Part shown: in pieces, positions 1 to 7,746 of the stretch
Layout: each line of letters starts with the position of its first letter
How positions within the stretch are numbered: position 1 is the stretch's first letter
From: Rhodoferax sp. BLA1
Lineage (GTDB): Bacteria; Pseudomonadota; Gammaproteobacteria; Burkholderiales; Burkholderiaceae_C
Reading direction: 5' to 3'
Assembly (NCBI RefSeq): GCF_013416775.1
Contig: NZ_SZVI01000012.1
Location: 248,001 to 312,000 of the forward strand
Length of the DNA: 64,000 nucleotides
Notes under the pieces: model-generated
What the model was told of the DNA's origin: nothing
The model's input: the letters and a program-made list of their open reading frames with translations, nothing else
The model's database searches: none
Translations under genes and position numbers: made by a program

Positions 1-199
1 TCTGACCGCGCGGCGCATCGACGAACTGTTTGCCGACGGCACCATCAGTGGTGGCATGTTGCCCAAAATTGCTGGTGCACTGGACGCGGCCAAGAGTGGT
101 GTGCACGCCGTCCACATCGTGGACGGCCGGGTGCCGCATGTGCTGTTGCTTGAAATCCTCACGGATCAGGCTTTTGGCACCATGATCCGCTCGCATTAA
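1..199 (+). CDS. argB: Acetylglutamate kinase, C-terminal part (cut by window start)
   Basis: Reading from base 2, 65 codons run to the TAA at 197-199. The peptide holds the C-terminal signature of N-acetyl-L-glutamate kinase: ISGGMLPKI, then [19 protein letters not shown] and GTMI. The enzyme phosphorylates N-acetylglutamate with ATP in the second step of arginine biosynthesis in the cytosol. Only the last part of the amino-acid-kinase fold is in the window, so the start and the N-terminal nucleotide loop cannot be judged. The gene appears to stand alone: the next gene begins about 190 bases downstream, after an interspersed repeat, and belongs to a different pathway. Confidence 0.93.
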   Translation, partial: LTARRIDELFADGTISGGMLPKIAGALDAAKSGVHAVHIVDGRVPHVLLLEILTDQAFGTMIRSH

Positions 200-213
200 G
201 TTGCTAACAAAAA

Positions 214-260
214 AGTAGCTATTGGTCCTTGTGGATAAAGGGCTGGAGCCACTTTTGATG
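214..260. repeat. Interspersed palindromic repeat, degenerate copy
   Basis: A copy of the roughly 50-bp repeat family found throughout this window (best copy at 19554-19609). It reads in the reverse sense: AGTAGCTATTGGTCCTTG, a short spacer, AAAGGGCTGGAGCCAC, TTTTGATG. It starts 15 bases after the argB stop. The central pair (CCTT...AAGGG) is conserved but the arms have diverged. Confidence 0.6.
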
Positions 261-284
261 TAGATCAGCTGAAGTTGAGCAAAA

Positions 285-301
285 CTAGGGGTTTTCCCTA
301 G
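285..301. promoter_or_regulatory. Inverted repeat CTAGGG-N5-CCCTAG upstream of the tetR/fad cluster
   Basis: A perfect 6-bp inverted repeat with a GTTTT spacer lies about 90 bases upstream of the TetR start. It has the size and symmetry of a site for a dimeric regulator and is not followed by a T-run, so a terminator is unlikely. The protein that would bind it is unknown. Confidence 0.4.
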
Positions 302-367
302 AAATGCCCCTAAACCCGCATTTGTCACGGGTTCACGTTGTCTGCGGTTCGGGAAATGCTGCAAAAT

Positions 368-381
368 AGAACGATCGTTCT
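368..381. promoter_or_regulatory. Probable TetR-family operator
   Basis: AGAACGATCGTTCT is a perfect 14-bp palindrome ending 10 bases before the ATG chosen for the adjacent TetR-type regulator. Size, symmetry and position fit autoregulation, as is common for this family. It overlaps the longer TTG/ATG-initiated reading frame, which argues that the coding region starts downstream of it. Confidence 0.65.
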
Positions 382-391
382 TTTATGCACT

Positions 392-1075
392 ATGACCCGT
401 TCCACCTCTCTTTTATCGCCTGACAGCAGCCCGTCTGCCAGCAAATCACGCCATGACCGGGCCTTGCAAAAAGGCCAGCAGACCAAGCAGCTCATCGTCG
501 AAGCGGCCTTGCGTCTGGCCGGCCAGATTGGCTTGGAGGGCCTGAGCATCGGTGTGCTGGCCGAAGTGACCCACATGAGCAAGTCGGGCGTGTTTGCCCA
601 CTTTGGCTCGCGTGAGGAGTTGCAGCTCTCGGTGGTGCGTGAGTATTACCAGCGTTTTTCCGACGAAGTCTTTTTTCCGGCCATGCAAGAGCCGCGCGGT
701 CTACCACGCATGCGGGCGCTGTTTGCCAACTGGATGAGCCGTGTCGCGGTGGAGCTGCAGTCCGGCTGCATCTTCATCAGCGGTGCGGTGGCTTTTGATG
801 ACCGGCCCGGTCCGGTGCGTGACGCCCTGGCCAGCGCGGTGCAGACCTGGCTCCATGCCCTGACCCGCGCCATTGAGCAGGCACGTGAAGAGGGCCACCT
901 GGTGCCTGATGCCGACGCCGAGCAGATGGCCTTTGAGATCCACGGCCTGATTCTGTCCCTGCACTACGAAGAACGCTTTCTGAAGAACCCCGGCGCCCTG
1001 GAGCGGGCCCACACCGGCTTCGAAAACATCCTGCTGCGTTACGGCAAGCGCACCAGCCCCAACCCTCAGATTTAA
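392..1075 (+). CDS. TetR/AcrR-family transcriptional regulator of the fatty-acid oxidation cluster
   Basis: A 227-residue protein. The N-terminal third carries a TetR-type helix-turn-helix (LSIGVLAEVTHMSKSG, then VFAHFGSREEL), followed by a helical ligand-binding region. The frame is open back to a TTG at 338 and has another ATG at 356, but a perfect palindrome at 368-381 sits in that stretch, so ATG 392 is preferred. The gene is 12 bases upstream of, and co-directional with, an acyl-CoA dehydrogenase. Regulators in this position usually sense acyl-CoA and repress beta-oxidation genes. The ligand and regulon are inferred from context only. Confidence 0.85.
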   Translation: MTRSTSLLSPDSSPSASKSRHDRALQKGQQTKQLIVEAALRLAGQIGLEGLSIGVLAEVTHMSKSGVFAHFGSREELQLSVVREYYQRFSDEVFFPAMQEPRGLPRMRALFANWMSRVAVELQSGCIFISGAVAFDDRPGPVRDALASAVQTWLHALTRAIEQAREEGHLVPDADAEQMAFEIHGLILSLHYEERFLKNPGALERAHTGFENILLRYGKRTSPNPQI

Positions 1076-1087
1076 CAGGAGACCACC

Positions 1088-2884
1088 ATGACCATCTACA
1101 ACCCGCCCCTGCGTGACATGCAGTTTGTCATGCACGAAGTGCTCAACGTCACCCGCGATCTGGCGGCCATCCCGATGCATGCCGACATGGACGCCGACAC
1201 CATCAACGCGGTGCTCGAAGAAGGTGGCAAGTTCGCTGCCGAGGTGCTGCTGCCGATCAACCGCAGTGGCGACGAAGAGCACTGTGTGCTCGACCCGGTC
1301 AGCCACGAGGTCACTACCCCCACCGGTTTCAAGGCCGCCTACAAGCAGTACATCGACAGCGGCTGGGCCGCGCTGGCGTGTGACCCGGCCTACGGCGGCC
1401 AGGGCCTGCCACTGGTGGTGAACCAATGTTTCTACGAGATGATGAACTCGGCCAACCAGGCCTGGGCGATGTACCCCGGTCTGACCCACGGCGCCTACGC
1501 TGCGCTTTACACCAACGGCACGCCAGAGCAAAAAGAAACCTACTTGCACAAGATGACCAGTGGTGAGTGGACCGGCACCATGTGCCTGACCGAGCCCCAT
1601 TGCGGCACCGATTTAGGCCTGATGCGCAGCAAGGCCGAGCCGCAGGGTGACGGCACCTACAAGATCACCGGCACCAAGATTTTCATCAGCGCCGGTGAAC
1701 ACGACCTGAGCGACAACATCATCCACTTGGTGCTGGCGCGTCTGCCCGATGCACCACCCGGCATCAAGGGCGTCAGCCTGTTCATCGTGCCCAAATTTCT
1801 GGTGAATGCCGACGGCTCCCTGGGGGCGCGCAACAGCGTTTTTGCCTCGCGCCTGGAGCACAAGATGGGCATCAAGGCCAGCGCCACCGCCCAGATCGAG
1901 CTCGAAGGTGCCATCGGCACCCTGGTGGGTGAGCCCAACAAGGGCATGCACGGCATGTTTGTGATGATGAACGCCGCGCGCCTGGGGGTCGGCAACCAGT
2001 CGCTGGGCCTGACCGAAGTGGCTTTCCAGAACGCCCTGGCCTACGCCAAGGAGCGCATCCAGATGCGCAGCCTCTCTGGCCCCAAGTCCAAGGGTCAGCC
2101 TGCCGACCCGATCATCGTGCACCCCGATGTGCGCAAGATGCTGCTCACCGCCAAAGCCTATGCCGAAGGCGGCCGCGCCTTGTTGTGCTTCAGCGCCATG
2201 CTGCTGGAAAAAGAGCACAACCACCCCGACGAGAAAACCCGCAAAGACGCCGCCGAGATGCTCGCGCTGCTGACCCCGATCGTCAAAGCCTTCATCACCG
2301 ACAACGGTCACATCGCCACCAACGCTTGCATGCAAGTGTTTGGCGGCCACGGCTACATCCGCGACAACGGCATGGAGCAGTTTGTGCGCGACAACCGCAT
2401 CAACATGATCTACGAGGGCACCAACACCATCCAGAGCCTGGACCTGCTGGGCCGCAAGGTGCTGGGCAACCAGGGTGCCACCCTCAAGAAGTTCGGCAAA
2501 CTCATCGCCGCCCTGGTGGCCGAGGAAGGTGTCAACGAGAAGATGGCCGAGTTCATCAACCCTATTGCGATGCTGGGGGACCAGATGACCAAGTTCACCA
2601 CCGAAATCGGCTTCAAAGGTTTCCAGAACCCCGACGAGGTGGGCGCCGCTGCGGTGGACTACCTGCGTGTGGCCGGTCACATGGTGTTTGGTTACTTCTG
2701 GGCGCGTATGGCACAGGTGGCATTGCAGCAGATCGCTGCGGGCAGCACCGACCCGTTCTACACCGCCAAGCTACAGACCGCCCGCTTCTATTTTGCCAAG
2801 TTATTCCCAGAGACCTCGACCCTGATGCGCACCGCACGCACCGGTGTCAAAGTCTTGATGGACACTGACGCGGCCCTGGCCTGA
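1088..2884 (+). CDS. Acyl-CoA dehydrogenase (large, FadE/DmdC-like)
   Basis: A 598-residue flavoenzyme preceded by AGGAG. It shows the acyl-CoA dehydrogenase order: N-terminal helical domain, the middle beta domain with MCLTEPHCGTDLG (FAD and substrate binding), then the C-terminal helical domain with GGHGYIRDNGMEQ and NMIYEGTNTIQ. The Glu near residue 443 is the expected catalytic base. About 150 extra C-terminal residues match the long class seen in bacterial medium/long-chain and DmdC-type dehydrogenases. It introduces the 2,3-double bond in acyl-CoA and passes electrons to ETF. It is first in a run with DUF2147, FadB-like, FadA-like and enoyl-CoA hydratase genes. Chain-length preference cannot be read from sequence. 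Confidence 0.92.
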   Translation: MTIYNPPLRDMQFVMHEVLNVTRDLAAIPMHADMDADTINAVLEEGGKFAAEVLLPINRSGDEEHCVLDPVSHEVTTPTGFKAAYKQYIDSGWAALACDPAYGGQGLPLVVNQCFYEMMNSANQAWAMYPGLTHGAYAALYTNGTPEQKETYLHKMTSGEWTGTMCLTEPHCGTDLGLMRSKAEPQGDGTYKITGTKIFISAGEHDLSDNIIHLVLARLPDAPPGIKGVSLFIVPKFLVNADGSLGARNSVFASRLEHKMGIKASATAQIELEGAIGTLVGEPNKGMHGMFVMMNAARLGVGNQSLGLTEVAFQNALAYAKERIQMRSLSGPKSKGQPADPIIVHPDVRKMLLTAKAYAEGGRALLCFSAMLLEKEHNHPDEKTRKDAAEMLALLTPIVKAFITDNGHIATNACMQVFGGHGYIRDNGMEQFVRDNRINMIYEGTNTIQSLDLLGRKVLGNQGATLKKFGKLIAALVAEEGVNEKMAEFINPIAMLGDQMTKFTTEIGFKGFQNPDEVGAAAVDYLRVAGHMVFGYFWARMAQVALQQIAAGSTDPFYTAKLQTARFYFAKLFPETSTLMRTARTGVKVLMDTDAALA

Positions 2885-2933
2885 AACCCGGCCAAGCCCC
2901 CAGCGTTTATTTAACTCGCACCGGAGACTATCT

Positions 2934-3392
2934 ATGAAAAATCGCCCTCTAGCCCTGATATACAAAGGGCTGATAGCTATTGTTGCCGTAGCTGCCTGCG
3001 GCCTGGCTGCAGCCCAGATGACACCCGTGGGCAGCTGGTACAGCATCGACGACAAGACCGGTGAGATCAAAAGCCTGGTGGTGATCACTGAAAAAGACGG
3101 TGTGTTGACCGGGCGCATCGACAAGCTGCTGCGCAAAAACGCCGACCAGAACGCCATCTGCAAAGAGTGCACCGATGACCGCAAAGACCAGCGCACGCTG
3201 GGCATGGAGATCATCCGTGGCGCCAAAAAGGCCGAGGGCAAGGACGTCTGGGAAGACGGCAAGATTTTGGACCCCGAAAACGGCAAGAGCTACACCCTGC
3301 GCCTGACACCGATTGAAGACGGCAAAAAGCTCGAAGTGCGGGGTTCGGTGTTGTTCATCAGCCGCACACAAACCTGGCTACGTGTTCAGTAA
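2934..3392 (+). CDS. DUF2147 secreted protein
   Basis: A 152-residue protein with a signal peptide (hydrophobic to about residue 27, ending GLAAAQ) and a DUF2147 domain of beta-rich type: PVGSWYSIDDKTGE near the start of the mature part and a C-terminal VRGSVLFISRTQTWLRV. A Cys pair (AICKEC) lies near the middle. Start chosen from GGAG about 9 bases upstream of the ATG. The family is periplasmic or secreted and of unknown biochemical role. It sits between acyl-CoA dehydrogenase and FadB-like genes, a common neighbourhood in related bacteria. Odd feature: codons 2-17 coincide with a copy of the interspersed palindromic repeat, so the signal peptide appears to be built from repeat sequence. Confidence 0.85.
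   Translation: MKNRPLALIYKGLIAIVAVAACGLAAAQMTPVGSWYSIDDKTGEIKSLVVITEKDGVLTGRIDKLLRKNADQNAICKECTDDRKDQRTLGMEIIRGAKKAEGKDVWEDGKILDPENGKSYTLRLTPIEDGKKLEVRGSVLFISRTQTWLRVQ
2937..2982. repeat. Interspersed palindromic repeat inside a coding region
   Basis: Close match to the repeat consensus: CCCTCTAGCCCTGATATAC followed by AAAGGGCTGATAGCTATTG. It starts just after the ATG of the DUF2147 gene and is read in frame as signal-peptide residues (NRPLALIYKGLIAI). Confidence 0.75.
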
Positions 3393-3408
3393 TAACGGGG
3401 AAACCAAC

Positions 3409-5811
3409 ATGTCTCGATTCAATGTGAAAAAAGTCGCCGTGCTCGGCGCTGGGGTCATGGGTGCGCAGATCGCCGCGCATCTGGTCAATGTCAAAGTGCC
3501 GGTCATCCTGTTTGACCTGCCCGATAACAAATCACCGTCCAAGAACGGCATCGTCAGCCGCGCGGTCGACGGCCTGAAAAAGCTCAAGCCCGCACCGCTG
3601 GGTGTGCCCGAAGATGCCGCGTTGATTGGCCAGGCCAATTACGAAGAGCACTTGGAGCAGTTGCGTGACTGCGACCTGATCATCGAAGCGATTGCCGAGC
3701 GCATGGACTGGAAGCTCGATCTGTACAAAAAGATCGCGCCGTACATTGCGCCGCATGCCATCGTTGCCTCTAACACCTCGGGCCTGTCGATCACCAAACT
3801 CAGTGAGGTTTTGCCTGAGGAAATCAAACCCCGCTTCTGCGGCATCCACTTCTTCAACCCGCCGCGCTACATGCTGCTGGTTGAGCTGATTACCACCCCC
3901 ACCACCCAGCCGCAGATCCTTGATGACCTCGAAGCCTTTGTCACCAGCAGTCTGGGCAAAGGTGTCGTGCGTGCCAAAGACACGCCCAACTTCATCGCCA
4001 ACCGCGTCGGTGTGGCCGGCATGCTGGCCACCATGAAAGAGGTCGAGAACTTTGGCCTGAGTTATGACGTGGTGGATGACTTGACCGGCAAGAAGCTGGG
4101 CCGCGCCAGCTCCGGTACCTTCCGCACCGCCGACGTGGTGGGCCTGGACACCATGACCCACGTGATCAAGACGCTGCAAGACACGCTGAGTGAGCAGACT
4201 GACCCGTTCTATGCGAGTTATGCCACCCCCAAGGTGCTGCAAACCCTGCTGGAAATGGGCAACCTGGGCCAGAAAACCAAGGCCGGGTTTTTCAAGAAGG
4301 TCGGGCGCGACATCCTGCGCTTTGATCTGGCCAGCAAATCCTATGTGCCAGGTGGTGAAAAGGCCGACGAGGTCTACGCTCGTATGCTCAAGAAACCCGC
4401 GGCCGAGCGCCTGCAGCTGCTGCGCAACAGCGAAGGTGCGCAGGGCCAGTTCCTGTGGGCGATTCTGCGCAACGCCTTCCACTACGCGGCCGTGCATCTG
4501 GCCGAGGTGGCCGACAACGCGCGTGATGTGGACTTTTGTATGCGCTGGGGTTTTGGCATGAAACAAGGCCCGTTCGAGCTCTGGCAGGAAGCCGGTTGGC
4601 TCACCGTGGCCAACATGGTCAAAGAAGACATCGACGCGGGCAAAGCGCTGTGCAGCGCACCGCTGCCTGACTGGGTGTTCACCGGCCCCGTCGCCGAGGC
4701 TGGTGGTGTGCACACGCCGCAAGGCTCCTGGAACCCGACCACGGGTCAGTTTGTGCCGGTGCGTTCGCTGCCGGTCTATGCACGTCAACACTTCCCCGAG
4801 AGTGTGCTGGGTGCGCAGGCACCGTCGGCTGCCAGCGCTGGCAAAACCCTGTTTGAAGACGACGCCATTCGCCTGTGGACACTCGACGACGAAATTGTCA
4901 TTGCCAGCATCAAGACCAAGATGCACGCCATCAGCCCCGACGTGGTCGAGGGCCTGGTGCAGGCGGTGGACTTGGCCGAGGCCAGCTACAAAGGGGTGGT
5001 GATCTGGTCCAACGACGAGATGTTCTCAGCTGGTGCCGATCTGCAGGCCATGTTGCCCGCCTTCATGATGGGCGGCGCACAAGCCATTGACGGCGCCGAG
5101 GCCGAGATGCAAAGCGCCATGCTCAAGATCCGTTATGCCAACGTGCCGGTGGTCTCGGCTGTGCGTGGCCTGGCACTGGGCGGTGGCTGTGAGTTGGCGG
5201 TGTATTCGGCCAAACGGGTCGCCGCGATGGAAAGTTACATCGGTCTGGTGGAAGTCGGCGTGGGCCTGGTTCCCGGGGCTGGAGGTCTGACCTATATTGC
5301 CCGACGCGCTGCAGAAAACGCAGCAACTTCCACCGGCAAAGATTTGCTGCCGTTCCTGACCGAAGGTTTCACCGCCGCCGCCATGGCCAAGGTGGGCACC
5401 AGCGCCATCGAGTCGCGCAAGCTGGGTTACCTGTTGGACAGCGACGTGATCGTGCCGCACAAGGACGAGTTGCTTTACGTGGCCCTGTCTGAAGCCAAGG
5501 CGATGGCCAATGCCGGTTACCGCCCGCCGCACAAACGCACGTTTGCCGTACTGGGCCGCAGTGGTGTGGCCACCATCAAGGGTTCACTGGTCAACATGCG
5601 CGACGGCGGTTTCATCAGCCAGCATGACTTCCACATCGCCAGCCTGATTGCCAACGTGGTCTGCGGTGGGGATGTCGACGCGGGCAGCCAGGTTACCGAA
5701 GAGTATTTGATGAAACTGGAGCGGCAAGCCTTCTGCTCGCTGCTGAACCACCCGAAAACGCAGGAACGGGTCATGGGCATGATGTCGACAGGCAAGCCTG
5801 TCCGCAACTGA
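3409..5811 (+). CDS. 3-hydroxyacyl-CoA dehydrogenase / enoyl-CoA hydratase (FadB-like)
   Basis: An 800-residue bifunctional beta-oxidation enzyme. The N-terminal half is an NAD-binding Rossmann domain (VAVLGAGVMG at about residues 9-18) with hydroxyacyl-CoA dehydrogenase motifs SNTSGLSI and HFFNPPRYM. The C-terminal half, from about residue 480, is a crotonase fold with SAGADLQAML and RGLALGGGCELAVYS. This dehydrogenase-then-hydratase order is the reverse of E. coli FadB and resembles FadN/YusL-type enzymes. It hydrates trans-2-enoyl-CoA and oxidises the 3-hydroxyacyl-CoA product. The frame is open further upstream over the previous gene, but ATG 3409, after GGGGAAACC, starts the Rossmann domain properly. 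Functional partner of the thiolase downstream. Confidence 0.92.
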   Translation: MSRFNVKKVAVLGAGVMGAQIAAHLVNVKVPVILFDLPDNKSPSKNGIVSRAVDGLKKLKPAPLGVPEDAALIGQANYEEHLEQLRDCDLIIEAIAERMDWKLDLYKKIAPYIAPHAIVASNTSGLSITKLSEVLPEEIKPRFCGIHFFNPPRYMLLVELITTPTTQPQILDDLEAFVTSSLGKGVVRAKDTPNFIANRVGVAGMLATMKEVENFGLSYDVVDDLTGKKLGRASSGTFRTADVVGLDTMTHVIKTLQDTLSEQTDPFYASYATPKVLQTLLEMGNLGQKTKAGFFKKVGRDILRFDLASKSYVPGGEKADEVYARMLKKPAAERLQLLRNSEGAQGQFLWAILRNAFHYAAVHLAEVADNARDVDFCMRWGFGMKQGPFELWQEAGWLTVANMVKEDIDAGKALCSAPLPDWVFTGPVAEAGGVHTPQGSWNPTTGQFVPVRSLPVYARQHFPESVLGAQAPSAASAGKTLFEDDAIRLWTLDDEIVIASIKTKMHAISPDVVEGLVQAVDLAEASYKGVVIWSNDEMFSAGADLQAMLPAFMMGGAQAIDGAEAEMQSAMLKIRYANVPVVSAVRGLALGGGCELAVYSAKRVAAMESYIGLVEVGVGLVPGAGGLTYIARRAAENAATSTGKDLLPFLTEGFTAAAMAKVGTSAIESRKLGYLLDSDVIVPHKDELLYVALSEAKAMANAGYRPPHKRTFAVLGRSGVATIKGSLVNMRDGGFISQHDFHIASLIANVVCGGDVDAGSQVTEEYLMKLERQAFCSLLNHPKTQERVMGMMSTGKPVRN

Positions 5812-5862
5812 GTTCGTGATTGATCAAGCTACTGCGGAGCCGCCATGCGTCGTTGCAGCCCC

Positions 5863-5902
5863 AAAACAATCCTCACGTACAGAAGTACGTTCCGGTTGTT
5901 TT
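5863..5902. repeat. Imperfect 18-bp inverted repeat (hairpin) between fadB- and fadA-like genes
   Basis: Arms AAAACAATCCTCACGTAC and GTACGTTCCGGTTGTTTT match at 14 of 18 positions around an AGAA loop. The ends and the centre (ACGTAC/GTACGT) pair perfectly. It lies in the 215-bp gap between two genes expected to be co-transcribed. It could be an mRNA-stabilising hairpin or a short mobile repeat. There is no T-run after it on the + strand. Confidence 0.55.
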
Positions 5903-6026
5903 CGGGCGCCCGCGCCTAGCCTGACAGCTCCTCGCGACGCTTGCTCAACCACGAACGGCTGCGTTACCACAACGAACCACTGCATCAGCACGAGCCACCC
6001 ATTTTTCTGATCATCTGAGGATCACC

Positions 6027-7223
6027 ATGAAACAAGTTCAAGACGCCTACATCGTTGCCGCCACGCGCTCGCCCATTGGCAAATCGCATCGCGGGTTTTT
6101 CCGCAACACGCGGCCCGATGACCTATTGGTCAAGGTGCTGCAGTCGGCCCTGGCACAGGTGCCCGGTCTCGACCCCAATGCCATTGAGGATGTGGTCTGC
6201 GGCTGCGCCATCCCCGAAGGTCAGCAAGGCCTGAACATCGCGCGCATCGGCGCGGTGCTGGCCGGGCTGCCAGTCAGTGTGGGGGGTATCACCGTCAACC
6301 GTTTTTGCGCCTCGGGCCTGAGCGCGATCCAGATGGCGGCCGACCGCATCCGCGTGGGTGAGGCCGATGTGATGATCGCCGCCGGGGTCGAAAGCATGAG
6401 CATGGTGCCGATGATGGGCAATGCGCCCTCCATGTCACCCGCCATGTTTGGCAACGACGAGAACATCGGCATTGCCTATGGCATGGGCCTGACTGCCGAG
6501 AAGGTGGCGAACCAGTGGAAGGTCAGCCGCGAGGCACAAGACGCCTTTGCGGTGGAGTCGCACCGCCGCGCCCTGGCCGCACAGGCCGCCGGTGACTTTG
6601 CCGCCGAGATCACGCCGATCGAGGTGATTGACCGCGCCCCCAATCTGGCCACGGGTGAGGTCATCGAGAAAAAACGTGTGGTCAGCCTGGACGAAGGTGC
6701 GCGTGCCGACACCTCGCTCGAAGGCCTGGCCAAGCTCAAAACGGTGTTCGCCGCGCGCGGCTCGGTCACGGCAGGCAACAGCTCCCAAACCTCGGACGGT
6801 GCAGGTGCGCTGATCCTGGTCAGCGAAAAGGCGCTCAAGCAATACGGCCTGACACCGCTGGCGCGTTTTGTGAGTTTTGCCGCCAAGGGTGTGCCGCCGC
6901 AGTTCATGGGTATTGGCCCGATTGAGGCGATTCCGGTCGCCTTGCGCAACGCGGGTCTGACGCTCTCGGACATCGACTGGATTGAGCTCAATGAAGCTTT
7001 TGCCGCGCAGTCGCTGGCGGTGGTCAACACCCTCGGGCTGGACCCGGCCAAGGTCAACCCGATGGGTGGCGCCATTGCCCTGGGCCACCCGCTGGGCGCC
7101 ACTGGTGCGATCCGCGCCGCCACGGTGATCCACGCGCTGCAACGCAAACAGCTCAAGTACGGCATGGTCAGCATGTGTATCGGCATGGGGCAGGGCGCGG
7201 CGGGGATTTTCGAGCGGGTTTGA
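6027..7223 (+). CDS. Acetyl-CoA C-acyltransferase (3-ketoacyl-CoA thiolase)
   Basis: A 398-residue thiolase of normal length. The nucleophilic cysteine lies in VNRFCASGLSAIQ (near residue 92). The other active-site blocks are NEAFAAQ, GGAIALGHPLGATGA with the catalytic His, and CIGMGQGAAGIF with the second Cys. It cleaves 3-ketoacyl-CoA to acetyl-CoA and a shortened acyl-CoA, and is the natural partner of the FadB-like gene 215 bases upstream. Start ATG follows GAGGATCACC. The symbol fadA would be reasonable but has not been confirmed by comparison. Confidence 0.93.
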   Translation: MKQVQDAYIVAATRSPIGKSHRGFFRNTRPDDLLVKVLQSALAQVPGLDPNAIEDVVCGCAIPEGQQGLNIARIGAVLAGLPVSVGGITVNRFCASGLSAIQMAADRIRVGEADVMIAAGVESMSMVPMMGNAPSMSPAMFGNDENIGIAYGMGLTAEKVANQWKVSREAQDAFAVESHRRALAAQAAGDFAAEITPIEVIDRAPNLATGEVIEKKRVVSLDEGARADTSLEGLAKLKTVFAARGSVTAGNSSQTSDGAGALILVSEKALKQYGLTPLARFVSFAAKGVPPQFMGIGPIEAIPVALRNAGLTLSDIDWIELNEAFAAQSLAVVNTLGLDPAKVNPMGGAIALGHPLGATGAIRAATVIHALQRKQLKYGMVSMCIGMGQGAAGIFERV

Positions 7224-7337
7224 CGCTTCTTGCTGCTGACGGGGTCGGTGTGATGCCGTTGGCGCGTTGCCTCACAGTTGCCTTTCCCGCAGGGTGTGCA
7301 TGGTCTGCGTGACATTCTTGGCACGTCGCTGCGCGGC

Positions 7338-7399
7338 AGCCGCTTGGGGCGCCCCCCTCATACTGGGGTACCAGAAATCGGGGGCCACCCCAAGCGGCT
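7338..7399. repeat. Palindromic unit, copy 1 (unit-specific arms, conserved core)
   Basis: Perfect 12-bp outer arms (AGCCGCTTGGGG / CCCCAAGCGGCT) enclose a core at 7358-7380. The core is present again, in exact reverse complement over 23 bases, at 7523-7545. It includes CTGGGGTACCAG, itself palindromic. Confidence 0.75.
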
Positions 7400-7505
7400 A
7401 CCGCGCTGATCACTTGGACGCTGATGCTGGGTTTGAAGACCTGGGCCGACCGTCTTGCTTGCCGTCGTCGTCTTGTCTTCTTGGTCACCATCGCCAGCGA
7501 GATAG

Positions 7506-7563
7506 GCCCTTGGGGCGGGTGACGATTTCTGGTACCCCAGTATGAGGAAGTCGCCCCAAGGGC
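7506..7563. repeat. Palindromic unit, copy 2 (inverted relative to copy 1)
   Basis: Perfect 12-bp outer arms (GCCCTTGGGGCG / CGCCCCAAGGGC) around the inverted core 7523-7545. The arms differ in sequence from those of copy 1 but keep their own pairing, so the pattern is compensatory: the stem is conserved while its sequence is not. Confidence 0.75.
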
Positions 7564-7746
7564 TTGTCTCGCGGGAGACAGCCAAAATGCTCACTCAAGA
7601 ATGACAAGGCCAAAAAAGTGGCGCCGACCCATGGTGTTGGAAGTGCCGCTCAGTGCGAACGGCTCAAACTCACTCAGGCAAGATCCATGACAGCGCTGAT
7701 AACAACACGTGTGCCAGAATTCCAAGCTCTTTAACCAGGACTGCCA

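Larger units (their letters stand above)
7224..7746. other. 523-bp non-coding stretch with two opposed palindromic units
   Basis: No credible gene. Short frames here on both strands are read through the repeats and give the same peptide on opposite strands, a sign of inverted repetition rather than coding. The stretch contains two palindromic units listed separately (7338-7399, 7506-7563). The last 40 bases hold the leader of the enoyl-CoA hydratase gene. Confidence 0.7.

Noticed and set aside
3532..4926. 464-residue frame on the - strand
   Set aside because: Antisense to the FadB-like gene, with no recognisable motif and His/Gln/Val-rich composition. Similar shadows at 701-1600 and 1613-2680 were dropped for the same reason.
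7267..7594. Small frames encoding similar LILGYQKS peptides on both strands
   Set aside because: They arise because the two palindromic units contain the same core in opposite orientation; not genes.
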